Shown here piece after piece: positions 45,952 to 57,005 of a DNA stretch of 64,000 nt. How positions within the stretch are numbered: position 1 is the stretch's first letter; the number at the start of each line of letters is the position of its first letter. The position numbers and the translations under genes are program-made. Source of the DNA: Batillaria attramentaria (lineage: Eukaryota; Mollusca; Gastropoda; Batillariidae); the NCBI GenBank assembly GCA_018292915.2, contig JACVVK020000013.1, positions 1,152,501-1,216,500 on the forward strand. Direction: 5' to 3'. The notes under the pieces were generated by a model. That model saw nothing but the letters and a program-made list of their open reading frames with translations, was not told the origin of the DNA and did no database searches.

Positions 45952-48900
45952 GACGACGGAGGGTTATAACATAGACTCCCATTGTTACACAAGGGAGCCA
46001 AAAAATGAAAATTTTGCACTTAATCCGGGTTTTCTCTTAATGCTAAAGTGATAATTATCAGGTATATACCAGAGACGAGGCAGAGTGGGAAAAAGCCAGC
46101 ACACACTTTTGACTCTCAGAAAGGATTCGAACTCACGACCCGCGCATTAACAGTTCAGTGTTTTACTAGCTCTCAGTTGGTATAGTTCGCCAGCTACGGG
46201 GTGCAAATGTAACCAGTTACATGCAAGGGGGGCAAATGTACTCCAGGTCTCTACTCAGTGGGGCGTTTATATCCCACCCTTCAGTCCGGTCAGCTCTCGC
46301 GACTCGGATATTGTCGTGCTGTTTTCATCGACAGGCTCGTTGCCGGAAAGCGAAACGGTTACAACTTACGACAGATACTATACACGAACATATATCTTCG
46401 CTATCTCATGGCTACATTCGTTTAATGCTTCCGTTTAAAACAAAGTTAGCTGTCACGTGAGTTCAACTGGTGAGACCCAAATCCAGAATACACTTGCACC
46501 CGGTACCGCGCAGCTGCTGTACATTTGCCTCCCCCCCCCCAACCCTCCCCCGCAAATGACTGGTATACATTTACACCCTTAACAGACGAGCTATACCAAC
46601 CGATATTTACAAGCTTGGCTATGCCGCCTCCCCCAGACAATCTTTTGGAGTCTGGTATAAAAATTCGTATTCTATGTATACTGTATGTATACATAAACAA
46701 ACAAACGCCACCAAGAAAACAGCAAAAAGGGGACAAAGTTGTCCAACATTCCGCACTTTTAACCTTTACCGTATAAGGCTCTGAATTTTTCGAATTTGTA
46801 TGAGGTTTGGATCCCAGACACCCAGCACAGCTTACAAAAGAAAATGCTGAAAAATATCCCAAACCATTTGTATGTTTCTACAGATTACTCTGTCATTTAA
46901 AAAAAAATCTAAATACTTTGGCAGAGTGAAGGAGTAAATAATCAAGAAATCAAGAACCGTGTAAAAGATAGTTCAAATGTTTTCACAAACACAGAAATAA
47001 GCAAATCTCAAAGTCAGACCGCAATTGTTCGCGTGCCTCTGCGTGTAGCCGTTGCACTCGGAGAGGATGACTAGATGTTCCAGACTTTGAACAACGTTTA
47101 CAGCATTGTTCGTGCAATACTGATTTCAAGTTCAGGGCCTGCATGTAAAAGTCGAGGTTAGGGATTTTAGCCCCGGGTTAAAGTCTAACCTCGGACTAAA
47201 GTTTATTTTAACTACCTCTAGGGTCAAATTTTCTGTTGTTGTTGGGTTGTTTTTTTTTTGGTTTGTTTGTTTGGTTGTTTTTTTTGTTGTTTTTTTAAAT
47301 CAGGAAGCGGGTCCATTCCACCATTGTGCCTAAGCCGCTATGGAAGGGTTGTTTTCGTTTATTCGCTTCCTTTTTTTTTTAAATTCCATTTTGTTTTTGT
47401 GTTTCTTTTGTACTAGTGTGGGTTAGGCCCGTAGCCGTGGGTTCAATTAACCTCGCGTTTTACATGCGGGCCCAGGTTGTACAGTAGTTCTGTCTCTCCT
47501 CGAGGAATACTTGAAGTCTCAAAACACAAGTTTGAAAAAATGAGAGCGTAATGAGCAAAAACGTAAAAGCATCTGATGTTTCTCATCCGGTTCATAGACT
47601 GCATGTACGCGACTTTGGACATTGTCTATTCCATTGTTTCTTGAGATACTGGTTTAGTATTTGGGTTGTACAGTAGTTCTAAGTCTACTCGAGTAATAAG
47701 TGAAGTGTCAAAACGCAAGTTTGAAAAAAACTTAATGAGAGAGTAATGAGGAAAAACGTAGAAGTACTGGGTGCTTTTCACCCGGCTCGTACGGTAAAGG
47801 TTAAAAGGAAAATCATCCAACCGTGTCGATGGCATCTCCGGGCCACTCATCCAGCAGGCGACTCCGGTAGTGTGTGTTGCACGGCAGAGAACCGTTCAGC
47901 GTGAGACAGCCGGGGAGGAGGGAGGCTCGGGCCTGGGGGGTGTCGTCGTGTGTCCCGCTGTCCACGTACTTGTCATAGGCCGACTGGTTGACGCCCGCTG
48001 TCAGTCTGAACGCCAGGAACTGCAGGCCGTCAGCAGCACTGCCACTAGGCGGGGCGCTTGATCCGTCTGACTCTCCTGACTCTGTAGAATCATCATCATC
48101 ATCATCGTCGTCGTCGTCATCGTCGTTGTCGTCGTCGTCATCGTCGTCATAGCATATGTCTCCATCGCGAAAAACATGCATGGCAGATATCACGTTTTAT
48201 CTCTTTAAATACTGGAAGACTTTTACGAACGCCCCTCACTTCAAAGAAAACAACACATAGTATGTGACGCTATCCGGAAAATCATGCTTGACATATGTTA
48301 AACCGCTTTCTTCGAATGCGACAGACTCACTGGACGGAACAGATAAACAGTTGTACGACGGTTGCCCCAGCGCAGGCACGCACACTTCATCGTTATCGCA
48401 AGGTCGGAGGGCACAGCCATTGTCCGGAACCTGCACATGCAGACAGTGGGATAAGCAACAGACGTTTTCCATGGTTCCCAAAGCCGTGAACAATGAGGTG
48501 GAGGGGCAGGGCGATGGAGTGGCGAGGTGGGGGGTGGGTCGGGGTGTGTGTTGGGGGGGGGGGCATCAGGACTGATTACAGATTTTATTTTCGTTTCGTT
48601 CAAGCAATAAATGGCCCCAGCAATGATTTTGCTGCTTTCTTTTCTTATTTTTGTTGTTGTTGCCGTTTTTTGTTTCTTGAACCATCTCACAGGGAGTCAT
48701 GACGATTATGTTTTCCGTATTTGTTTTTCCCAAAGCGCCCCTCCAATGGAAACTACCACCACCACCTCCATCATCATCATTATCATCATCATCTAGAACA
48801 TTTAACCACAGACACAGGGTGGGCCTAACACTTGCTCAGTGAAGTGTTTCGTGACTCTATAAATTAGTCAACAATTCCATGGAAAAGGAAACGGTAATGA

Positions 48901-50285
48901 CTGCGAGGTGGTTACAAGTTAAGCAAATAAAAGCGACATAAAAGGAACAGAAACCACTAAACTTTCACAAAACACGGTACAGGTCAACGTTTCGGCTTTC
49001 GCCTTCCTCGGGACACAAACAAATCAATTGAAATTTGTTTGTGTCCTGAGGAAGGCGAAAGCCGAAACGTTGACCTGTGCCGTCCTTTGTGAAAGTTAAG
49101 TGATTTCTGTCCCTTTTATTTGCTCAACAATTCCATGATTTTTTTTCGGTGTCAGGCATATCAAAACGGCCATGACAATTCACGGAAAGACAACAACAAA
49201 AACCAACCATTTGTTTGGGGGTTTAACGTCCTTTTCCACCACATACGGGTGATATCAAAGACGGGGCAACGATGAAAAAGCCAGCACAAATATTTGGCCT
49301 CACCCGGGATATGAACTCACGACCCGAGCATTAGAAGTCCAACGCTCTACCATTCGGCCACCCCGGCTCCCCAACCAACCATAACAACAACTAAACACTT
49401 GCAGTACAAACACAACAACAACAACAACAACCATAGAAAACCACCAATCAAGCAAACGAATTCGTGTCCAAAAAAAAGATCTACACAAAAGTACCAAAGT
49501 AACAGCTGTACTCACAAAAACGTGCATTACCGTGACCTGTGAAGACACTTCGTGGATCTACATGTACCCACATCGCAAACAACTCAAAATAAACACAAAA
49601 AACACCACACCAAAAAACTTACACACATAGAGACAACAGCAGAAACAACAACCAACGCTATAACATTCGGCTATCCCGGCTCCCTCCAAAAAACAAAACA
49701 ACACCCCCCCCCCCCCCAAAAAAAAAAAAAAAAAAAAAAAATCCATTGTTTGTTTGTTTGTTTGTTTGGTCTCAGGTAGAAATGTCCATTGTGTATTGCT
49801 AATGCCTGTAAAAACAAAAATAAACATCGGACAGGGAAAAAAACAAAACAAAACAAAAACTTACAACACCAGCAAGAAAACAAGTAAATTTTTTTTTTAA
49901 ATCCTGCCGAAGACGGAACACACAAAAGTATGAAAACGGAAGCTGTGACAAACAAACTTTTTGCGTATTACTAGAGACATACAGAACATGTTATGTATCT
50001 CTCTGGTATTACCTGTGATGCCACTTCGTGGATCCAGCCACATCTCAACGTTGCCAAAGTTCCAGAGCGCAGCATGCAGTTGGGAGCGCCTCTGTGGGAA
50101 GAGTATGAGTAGACAGAGCAACGCTTGTGATACCAACACAGTCTCCGACATTGCTCTCTGTTGCTAACCCTGAACATCCCCGGCTTGCCATTGTCGTAGT
50201 TTGGCCACAGATACTCGGCGTTGGCCAAGATTGCCACCAACAAGTACGCAAGGACAGCGAAAGGCCAGGCAGCAAATCGGTCCAT
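42865..50285 (-). CDS. Secreted PAN/apple-EGF protein with unrecognised C-terminal domain, copy 2 (355 aa, six exons)
   Basis: The exons, in transcript order, are 50013-50285, 48331-48430, 47822-48075, 44099-44268, 43235-43416 and 42865-42953, totalling 356 codons including the stop. The phases equal those of copy 1. The signal peptide (MDRFAAWPFAVLAYLLVAIL, cleavage near ANA) precedes a PAN-like domain with QCRRLCWYHKRCSVYSY and LRCGWIHEVASQ. EGF-like exon: [20 protein letters not shown]. The C-terminal region shares [55 protein letters not shown] and QADVLSITVKFKE. The EGF exon is identical in DNA to that of copy 3. The exon 4 donor has been multiplied by a 30-bp minisatellite. A broken PAN exon relic lies in intron 1. 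Confidence 0.87.
43235..43416 (-). CDS. PAN-EGF copy 2, exon 5
   Basis: 182 bp, ATGCAG acceptor, GTGGGT donor. Encodes NRKFYINRNWGGCPADAGWL, GCNFAPSTGPFPFILFSSAN and TVASYIT. Confidence 0.88.
43561..43624. repeat. (GT)n microsatellite
   Basis: About 32 GT units followed by GGAT repeats, in intron 4 of PAN-EGF copy 2. Confidence 0.95.
43969..44116. repeat. 30-bp minisatellite containing splice donors
   Basis: Just under five copies of AAGTACCCATGTATTCACCC plus AACAATAGAG. On the minus strand each unit reads CTCTATTGTTGG then GTGAAT, i.e. the end of exon 4 of PAN-EGF copy 2 and its donor. The unit nearest the exon is partly diverged. Confidence 0.92.
44099..44268 (-). CDS. PAN-EGF copy 2, exon 4 (donor embedded in minisatellite)
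   Basis: CGCCAG acceptor. Encodes VRMAVHANGQEQRYILFNGT and [20 protein letters not shown]. The last 17 or so bases and the GTGAAT donor form part of a 30-bp tandem repeat that continues into the intron. Confidence 0.87.
44585..45890. repeat. About 152-bp tandem array with TGACCTTGACCTT / TCAAGGTCA motifs
   Basis: Roughly eight diverged units, each holding CCTTGACCTTG with a facing CAAGGTCATTC, then TGTCTATCATCATG-like and GATTCTGAGAAAATGCCAAT-like blocks. Adjacent units alternate between two subtypes, so the higher-order period is about 305 bp. It lies in intron 3 of PAN-EGF copy 2. Confidence 0.88.
45891..45948. repeat. (CA)n microsatellite ending the 152-bp array
   Basis: CACA units between ACAGACAC and CAGACAGACG. 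Confidence 0.95.
46060..46178 (-). repeat. Diverged tRNA-derived SINE (reverse)
   Basis: AAAAAGCCAGCACACACTTT, then GGATTCGAACTCACGACCCG, the reversed SINE head. The tail is lost. Confidence 0.6.
47133..47474 (+). mobile_element. Complete MITE of the GGGCCCG family
   Basis: The ends are CAGGGCCTGCATGTAAAAGT and ACATGCGGGCCCAG inverted. Interior GAAGCGGGTCCATTCCACCA is shared with the copies at 26239 and 36036. Intron 3 of PAN-EGF copy 2. Confidence 0.82.
47822..48075 (-). CDS. PAN-EGF copy 2, exon 3
   Basis: 254 bp. The acceptor AGTCAG is preceded by a GTC/ATC tract that reads as poly-Asp in frame. Donor GTTGGA as in the other copies. Encodes [20 protein letters not shown] and [11 protein letters not shown]. 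Confidence 0.88.
48331..48430 (-). CDS. PAN-EGF copy 2, exon 2: EGF-like
   Basis: 100 bp from GTGCAG to GTGAGT, phase 1 out. Four cysteines. Identical over its whole length to 63066-63165 as far as I can read. Confidence 0.88.
48918..49128. mobile_element. Fold-back element related to 9704-10100
   Basis: Arms of about 100 bp around a near-zero loop at AATCAATTGAAATT. The right arm keeps CTGAGGA, GGCGAAAGCC, GAAACGTT (49046-49071). The left arm has lost one core base (CCGAGGA when reversed). Confidence 0.82.
49214..49372 (-). repeat. tRNA-derived SINE (main family, reverse)
   Basis: AACGTCCTTTTCCACCACAT, then TCAAAGACGGGGCAACG, and the tRNA-like head ending CCATTCGGCCACCCCGGCTC. The same insertion is present at 63743-63897. 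Confidence 0.88.
49536..49580 (-). pseudogene. Relic of a PAN-EGF exon 1 3' end
   Basis: On the minus strand TTGCGATGTGG, then TAGATCCACGAAGTG and TCTTCACAG-GT, align with the last 15 or so codons of exon 1 at 50013 (LRCGWIHEVASQ). A short insertion brings an in-frame TAG. Nothing upstream of the Cys codon is recognisable. Confidence 0.6.
50013..50285 (-). CDS. PAN-EGF copy 2, exon 1: signal peptide and PAN/apple-like domain
   Basis: ATG at 50285, donor GTAATA, phase 0. It is nine codons shorter than copy 1, mostly through a shorter Ser/Tyr-rich loop between the second and third cysteine groups and a shorter leader. Confidence 0.87.
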
Positions 50286-50299
50286 TGTCCAGTGCTTAC

Positions 50300-51180
50300 G
50301 GATTGAAGACTGCCGAAAAAGATCACTTGACAAATGCCGCACAAAGCGCTACTCCTGGAGAAGAGCTTGGCAAGAGCTTAGTCGATCCGGTCCCGCTGCG
50401 CGCTGTCGTCTCGACTGCAGAGTCGGAAACAGATTGGGTCTTCAGCGGGGAACACGCCGAGGGAGGGTGGAGGAGAGTGGGCATGGAGGGGTGGGGGTGG
50501 ATGTTGGGGGCCGGGAGGGGATGGGGATGGGTGGATGGTGGGGAGGTGGGGGTGGGCGGGGGTGGGGCAAGACTCGGTTATAGCGTGGCGTTGGTTCGAC
50601 ATTTTCAGTGTCCATGAATACTCCTACCTTCAGTCCCAACCCCCAACCCCCTCCTTTTGAGCCACTCCCAATCCACCTCCACTCTCCCCCTCCCCTCCCC
50701 CCCCCCCCCCCCCCTCCCCACACACACAAATCCGCTTCAGAAACCTATTGATCTCATTCGAAGAAATCCTGACGTTATATATATATATATATATACATAA
50801 CGTCGGGATTATATATATGTTGTTGTTTTGTTTCGTGTTTTTTTTTTTTTTTTTTTGGTGTGTTTTTTGGATGTTTGTTTGCTTGTTTTTTGTTGTTGTT
50901 TTTTCTTCTTTTTTTCTCTCTCTTTTTTTTTATTTTTTTTAGGGGGATTGCCTACAAACGTAGATTTTTAGAATTTTTTCGGTGCTTCGGTATCGCTCCT
51001 CACGGACCACTAACCAGATTCTTTATCCCCCCTCCCCCCACTCCCGTTCACCCCCTCCCCGCACCACCACTCAATTATTTATGATTCATAGATCCAGTTT
51101 ATAGATAATACATGCAGTTTCTTCAAAGCAACGGCACGAGTGAGGGAAAATTATGAACCTCATGTTCTTCAGTTGTTGAC
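50300..51180. other. Upstream flank of PAN-EGF copy 2, no gene recognised
   Basis: Holds a G-rich stretch (50440-50580), C homopolymers (about 50698-50715), a short AT-cored inverted repeat with arms AATCCTGACGTTAT / ATAACGTCGGGATT (50765-50811) and T-rich runs. The promoter of copy 2 should begin here, but no element is asserted. Confidence 0.5.
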
Positions 51181-51504
51181 TGGGAACGAACTTCATTGAT
51201 TTACAGACGGTCTCCGTATCGCCTTTCAAGACAAGACATCAGCGAGTACACGACGATCGACATTACTGAGAGCAGCAGCGGTATTTCGGGGACAGTGTTG
51301 CCATTTGTCAAACGCCCTGTGTGTATATTATTTGTCGCGCTCTCTGGAACAGTTTGCTTTGTATCGAGTATAGTATAAATCTACTTTCAAGTCAAGTCAA
51401 GTCAAGTCAAGTCAAGTCAAAATACTTTATTTATCCCCGTAGGGCAATTCATGCGGGTGAGCGTAAGACACATAAAAGAAGTTAAGATCACTAAATTCAT
51501 ATAA

Positions 51505-51550
51505 TTGCACTCTCTCTCTCTCTCTTCCACACACACACACACACACACAT

Positions 51551-51603
<53 letters not shown>
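51505..51603. repeat. (CT)n-(CA)n microsatellite
   Basis: CT units followed by CA units with one TAAAA interruption, preceded at 51391 by six TCAAG repeats. A PLE/LINE-type TTTATTTATCCC motif lies between. Confidence 0.9.
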
Positions 51604-51607
<4 letters not shown>

Positions 51608-51820
51608 CCCGCACTTGGTGACTACTTTGGAAAAATTAAAAAAATAAACGCAATTCTAAAATACCGAAACTTAGATTGCTCAGCTGGCCCTTGGCACCAC
51701 GTGACTGTGTTCATGTCCAGTGTGTTACCGAATACGTGTAATTCACGTGAGCGTGCGTGATAGGTTGGAAGGGTGGGGGGTGGAGACAGACAGACAGAGG
51801 AGAGAGAGACATAGACAGAC

Positions 51821-51853
<33 letters not shown>

Positions 51854-51899
51854 AAAGCGATTCAAATTATTTTTGTTATGTTTCTCGTCTCGTGTTTTT

Positions 51900-52278
51900 T
51901 TTTTTTTTTTTTTTTGATATTTGGATAATTAAAATCTCTTTAAAGCTTGTTTGCCTGGATTTTTTTTTCATTGAAATTATTTGGACAGTTTGGTAGACGA
52001 CCGCTACGGCAACGATGACAGTGATGAAAATCAAGTCACCGGCGAATATACAAAAGACCAAAACTACGTAAAATCCAAGGAAATTTATTGAAAGAATTAC
52101 ATTTTTTCAGTAAGGAAACGAAATAAATATAAAAAGTACTCAAAAGGCCAGAATCTCCTAAAAATAATAATAATAATAATAAAGACACGAACACCTGCAC
52201 TAAACCACACAAGACAAGGCACCCACACACACAACGCACACCAAACAGTCCAATACCTAATGGCCCATGTCACTCATC

Positions 52279-52310
<32 letters not shown>

Positions 52311-53644
52311 ACTTGAGTCATGTGCCTTTCACAAAATCACTACGCCATTTGCGCCAGCATTATCTGCATACTTTCTGTTTAAAATATGCATGCGACATTA
52401 ATATCGCTACTCTCTGACAAAAGAAACGACCCATTAAGTTTGGCTTTACGTAAATCGAAGATCCTAGGAAACCACGTATCGACATGATCTATTATTCAAT
52501 ACGTCGATGTCTGTCAACAGGAAAAAGGATATCCAGGAATGACAAATTGAAGTCGCTACCCGCGTTTGCTTAAACTCACGCACACACTGTCGTTGCTGTT
52601 ACTACTAATATTTACAACAACAACAACAACAACGACGAAAAAAAGCAAACTGAGATCAAAACAGGCAACCAGACCAGGTAAAAACAAGGAGGAAAGGCCC
52701 CATTCCATCAAGTTGTTTCTTCAAATTTCATGCTATTTTGTCTGTTTTGTTGTTATTGTTGCCAGTGTTTTTTGTTTTTTTTTCTTTTCTCTTCAAGCCT
52801 GTACGACCTACCAAGGCACTAGATCCGCTACGCTACAGAGAATCTAGAATCTTAGGCGAGAAAGAGAGACAGTTGGTGGTGTGACTTCCCCGACTGAATT
52901 AATTTTTACACGAAACCTGGACGATCTAGAGGGCTGGTGAAATGTCGGAGGCAGTGACGATATTTACAGATTTTGTCTGTGAACTAAACATTTGATGCCA
53001 GCCTCACACAGGTGGTGTGACAGAAGATCCTTGTTCATGTCTTGTGATTTGCCTGTCACTGTTGTGACTTCCCTGACTGAATTTATTTTTTACAAAAGGA
53101 TCTTTAAAATCTAGAGGGCTGGTGAAACGTGGACTTAAATATCTCGGATTGTGCTTGCGAAATCGCAAAATTTGAACTCTTTGGACCAGTGCTTCTCGCA
53201 GAAACTTGATACAAATATGTTTAGCTAAAATCACTGTTATTCTTAATATTCAAGAAATAACAGTGCAGTAATTCCCGTCATATATGCAGTTGTCATGCTT
53301 GACAACAACGCCGGGATGATTAATTTGAAGGAGTCTTTTCATAGACAGTCGGCATTATATGCAAACCACCCCTACCTCAGAAATATTTTTTTTACACAAA
53401 ATCTGTCAGAGCTGTACAGATCTGTGCTACGAGGCGATTCAGTATAATTGGATTCAAATTCTAGAAAATGAAGGCATTTGAGTAATATTTTCTTCCGAAA
53501 ACGACTGATTTCTTTAAATGGGCGATAACTCTTCTAAAATGCAGCAAGAGAAAAATCGTCATAGGTACCTCTGGAGCATATGACTGCCCATTTCATCTCA
53601 AAGGAAAAAGCCCTTCAACGAAGTGGTATAGGCCATAGCCACGA

Positions 53645-53681
<37 letters not shown>

Positions 53682-53800
53682 CTCACAACTCCCGCCCAAA
53701 AGAACGCAGCAGCGTAGTGTGCACGTAAGGTGTCTATGACGCAGGTTTCGTTACGTCACTTTGTGCGTGAAAGTATGTCTTGTCTGGAGAAACATCACGG
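51900..53800. other. Intergenic, no gene recognised
   Basis: AT-rich DNA with an AAC trinucleotide run (52613-52635), a C homopolymer (52281) and a CA tract (53651-53680). A roughly 120-bp sequence around GTGACTTCCC-TGACTGAAT appears twice (52880 and 53060), a local direct duplication. No phase-supported exon. Confidence 0.55.
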
Positions 53801-55394
53801 TCTTGATTTGGTCCAGTCAAATTGGCTCAGCTGCTTAAACAAATTGCTTCAAAGCTAAAACCTGCTGATTCTTATTCTAGATGGTATTCTTATACTTACA
53901 AAAAAACTTTACCAAAATCGGCTGGGGCAAAGTTTTATAAAAGTGACCGTTTATCTTGCCATTTTCCCTATATGAGCCCTATAAATGGGCTTTTGAGGGT
54001 GTGCACAAAGTATGCGTGTTTGCGGGTACAGAAATGCACAAAATTCCGGTCTAAACACTGTTATTGTTAGACAAGACATGCATTGTTGACATACAGAAAT
54101 TTCACACCACTCAGAATGATGCTTCCTGGATAATTGCGGCCATCAGTTTGGCCGTTGAGATAAAGGGCCCTTTAAACCGACTGTATTTGATGCTTGTGCA
54201 CTTATCAGGTCACTGCAGGTGACATGTATCGCGGAAAACATTTACGAACATTGAACAATTTAGCCAGGAAACGCTTCTTTGGTGTTGTGAAGTTCCCTTG
54301 TCACCGAATGTGCAGGTAAGTATGGAATATGATATCCAAGTGAGCACTTTTTTCGGTAGCGATATTTTGGGGGTGTACTTATTAAAGTAGTTGCTGCGTT
54401 GTGAGTAGTGAACGGTTTTTCTCAAAGAGCCTTGCACACTTAAGAATAGTATCCCAGTTGTGTCATATGAAAAGTTCATTGAAATCGCTATTGTACTTTT
54501 GTCACAAACAGCCATCGAAAGTGCAACCTGTTTAATAATGGCTGAGTATGCGTTATGATGGGAGTAGGGACACTTGATCGGTTGCTGTGATAAGGTGTAT
54601 CCGCGAAAACAAATATAATATGATGCAAATATTCGGGCACATGCTCGGTGTTTCAGAATTATCTTCCGGAACTTGTATGAGAGATTCATTGCTAATAGAT
54701 GGCCGTTAATTGAAGCTATCAGTTCCCTATATGGGCTGAAAGCGGTGCTTACCAAAGAGCCTGCCATAATTGCTACACTTGATTCAATTTCTTTTTATAC
54801 ATTTGTCTTGGTGGAAAAGACAATGACTAGTCGTATGAAGAAAGATCCGTGAATCTAAACAAGCACGTCTTCTTTACAACGGTCATTATTTTTACCCATT
54901 TTGTCCATTTCCTTCATTACATGCTGCGCGGGGGGTAGGTTTATATTTTGCTGCTAGCAGCAAACAGTTTTAACTTGTCATTGTTTTACATACTGGGAAA
55001 AGTAGAGTGATCCCAGAAGAAGGAAAACGTGCATCCCACATCAAATTTCATGAACTCTTCACTGCTTGAAATAGGTGGCTTAAAATACCTTTTTCTAAAT
55101 AAACAGAGCATTAACCACTACGGGGGTAGGTTACCAAGTAGCCTGATATGACGGCCACAGTGTACACAGCGTATTTTGTTATTTACCAACTTTTAGAGGA
55201 GAGGCTTGGCACTTACGTGTTACTAGCCCATCCACTATGTCCCTTTGGCTGTGAGTGGTAATGAGGGGAATCCATATTGTGGTTGGGTACAAAAATTGAC
55301 TATACACAGCAAAGATTACAAATGACGCCGCTGCAGGAGGTATTGTGCACACAAGTTTGACTACTGGATATGTTAGGCCAAACACCCTGCGGTG

Positions 55395-57005
55395 GTCCAA
55401 CGAAATGACAACAGATTTGCCTGTAGCGGCTCTCGGTTATCAAATCTTCCTTTTTCCATATAGACGCCAATTCTCTTACTGATGGGGACCGGGCTGACAT
55501 ATTACGCTGCTGCAGTTGCTACGCTTGACAGATCATGTGCAGACGCACATCATGCTTTAAAGAAATGGTCCAGCATCCCTAAAATACTATTTTAAGTGTA
55601 CCTTTTTGCCTCAAATTTAAACGCACTCAGAAAATGTCGGACATTTTCATTAATTCCTGTTTTGAGGTACAGGTACAGAAATTAGACAAACTTAATATGA
55701 AACTTCAAGGAAAATAATATTACGCGAATGCAAATATATAAAAAATAGACATAAAAGCAAATCTGTGAAATCTCTTTTATTTTCAACGTGTTTTTCCTAG
55801 GGAACAAACGCCGTTATTTTGCTTTTTTGGACATTCTCAAATTTACGGATGAAAAATACTGGCATACATTACTGGCAAAGTGTGATGGAAAGTATGTAGA
55901 ACACAACCTCAAGTCTACAGTAGTATGTGGCTGAATTCATTTCAAGTAGTATGACGTATGTTAATCACACGGCAAACATGTCTACAAGGTCAAGGTCATC
56001 GGTTTGTCTGTTTACTCCCAAACATTTTTTTCATCGCTCTGTTAGAATAAGCAAAAGAACAAGCAGTCACAAGCACCAGGCAAAACAAAATTAGCACAAA
56101 CGATGTTCGTATGAGAAGATTTCTTGTGTACACCTTTGGTGACCTTGACCTTGGGAGTAGAGGTCATAAAGACTGGGTGAAAATTTTGTAAATACAACTT
56201 TTGGCATAACATTTGACCAATATGCATTGATAAGAATGCCTTTCTGGTGATCTCTAGTAAAGGTCAAGGTCACGCTTGAGTTATGAAGATTTTGCTGTCA
56301 TATTTTTATTCTGAGGATGCTGTGAACTCATCAAATCACGGGGACAAAAGTGAGCAGCACCAAAATGCTTATTCTGAAAGATGAAGTAAAATGTTTTGGA
56401 GTAAATAGACAAACCAGTGACCTTGACCTTGAAAACATGTTTGCCGTGTGATTAACATACCTCATAACAATTGAAATGAATTCAGTCACATACTACTATA
56501 GACTTGAGGTTGTGCTCTACATAATTTCCATGCACTTTGCTAGTACTGAACTGAATTCCTAAATGTGAAAATGTCCAAAAAAGGCCAAGTTCACGGCGTT
56601 TGTTCCGAAGGAAAAACACGTTGAAAATAAAAGAGATTTCACAGATTTTCTTTGGCGTCTATTGTTTTTTTTATTGGCATTTGCGAAATGTTATTTTACT
56701 TGAAGCTTAAATCAATTTTGTCTGATTTCTCTACCTGTACCTCAAAAACAGGAATTAATGAAAATGTCCGACATTTTCTTAGTGCGATACAATTTTAAGC
56801 GGAGGGTTATCTTTAAAATAATATTTTTGTGATGCTAGACCATTTCCCTAAATCATGATGTACGTCTGCACATGATCTTTCAAGCGTAGCAGCTGCAGCA
56901 GCATAATATGTTCAGCCCGGTCCCCATTAGTGAGTGAATGGGGGTCTATATGTACAATGGACATTTTGTTATCCTCGGGCTGCTACAGGTAAATCCTTCC
57001 AGAAC
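55395..57005. repeat. Inner long inverted repeat, arms about 600 bp, spacer about 370 bp
   Basis: The left arm reads GGACCGGGCTGACATATTAC, AAAATGTCGGACATTTTCAT and GGCAAACATGTCTACAAGGT. The right arm is its reverse complement with scattered substitutions. Both arms and the spacer hold TGACCTTGACCTT-type sites. Confidence 0.85.

Larger units (their letters stand above)
47815..49477. repeat. Segmental duplicate of 62573-64000
   Basis: Exons 2 and 3, their intron, a fold-back element and a SINE in the first intron are colinear and nearly identical to the end of the window. A few indels (for example about 48600-48880 against 63340-63400) separate them. Confidence 0.9.

Noticed and set aside
51196..51378. 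60-codon plus-strand frame with a hydrophobic C-terminus
   Set aside because: It abuts a TCAAG repeat and retroelement-like 3' sequence, with no splice signals or paralogue; too weak to call.
54210..54767. 185-codon minus-strand frame inside the large inverted-repeat structure
   Set aside because: The longest non-repeat frame in the window, but composition is unremarkable, no motif is recognised, and it is not clearly linked to the CXC exon. Kept only as a possible relic.
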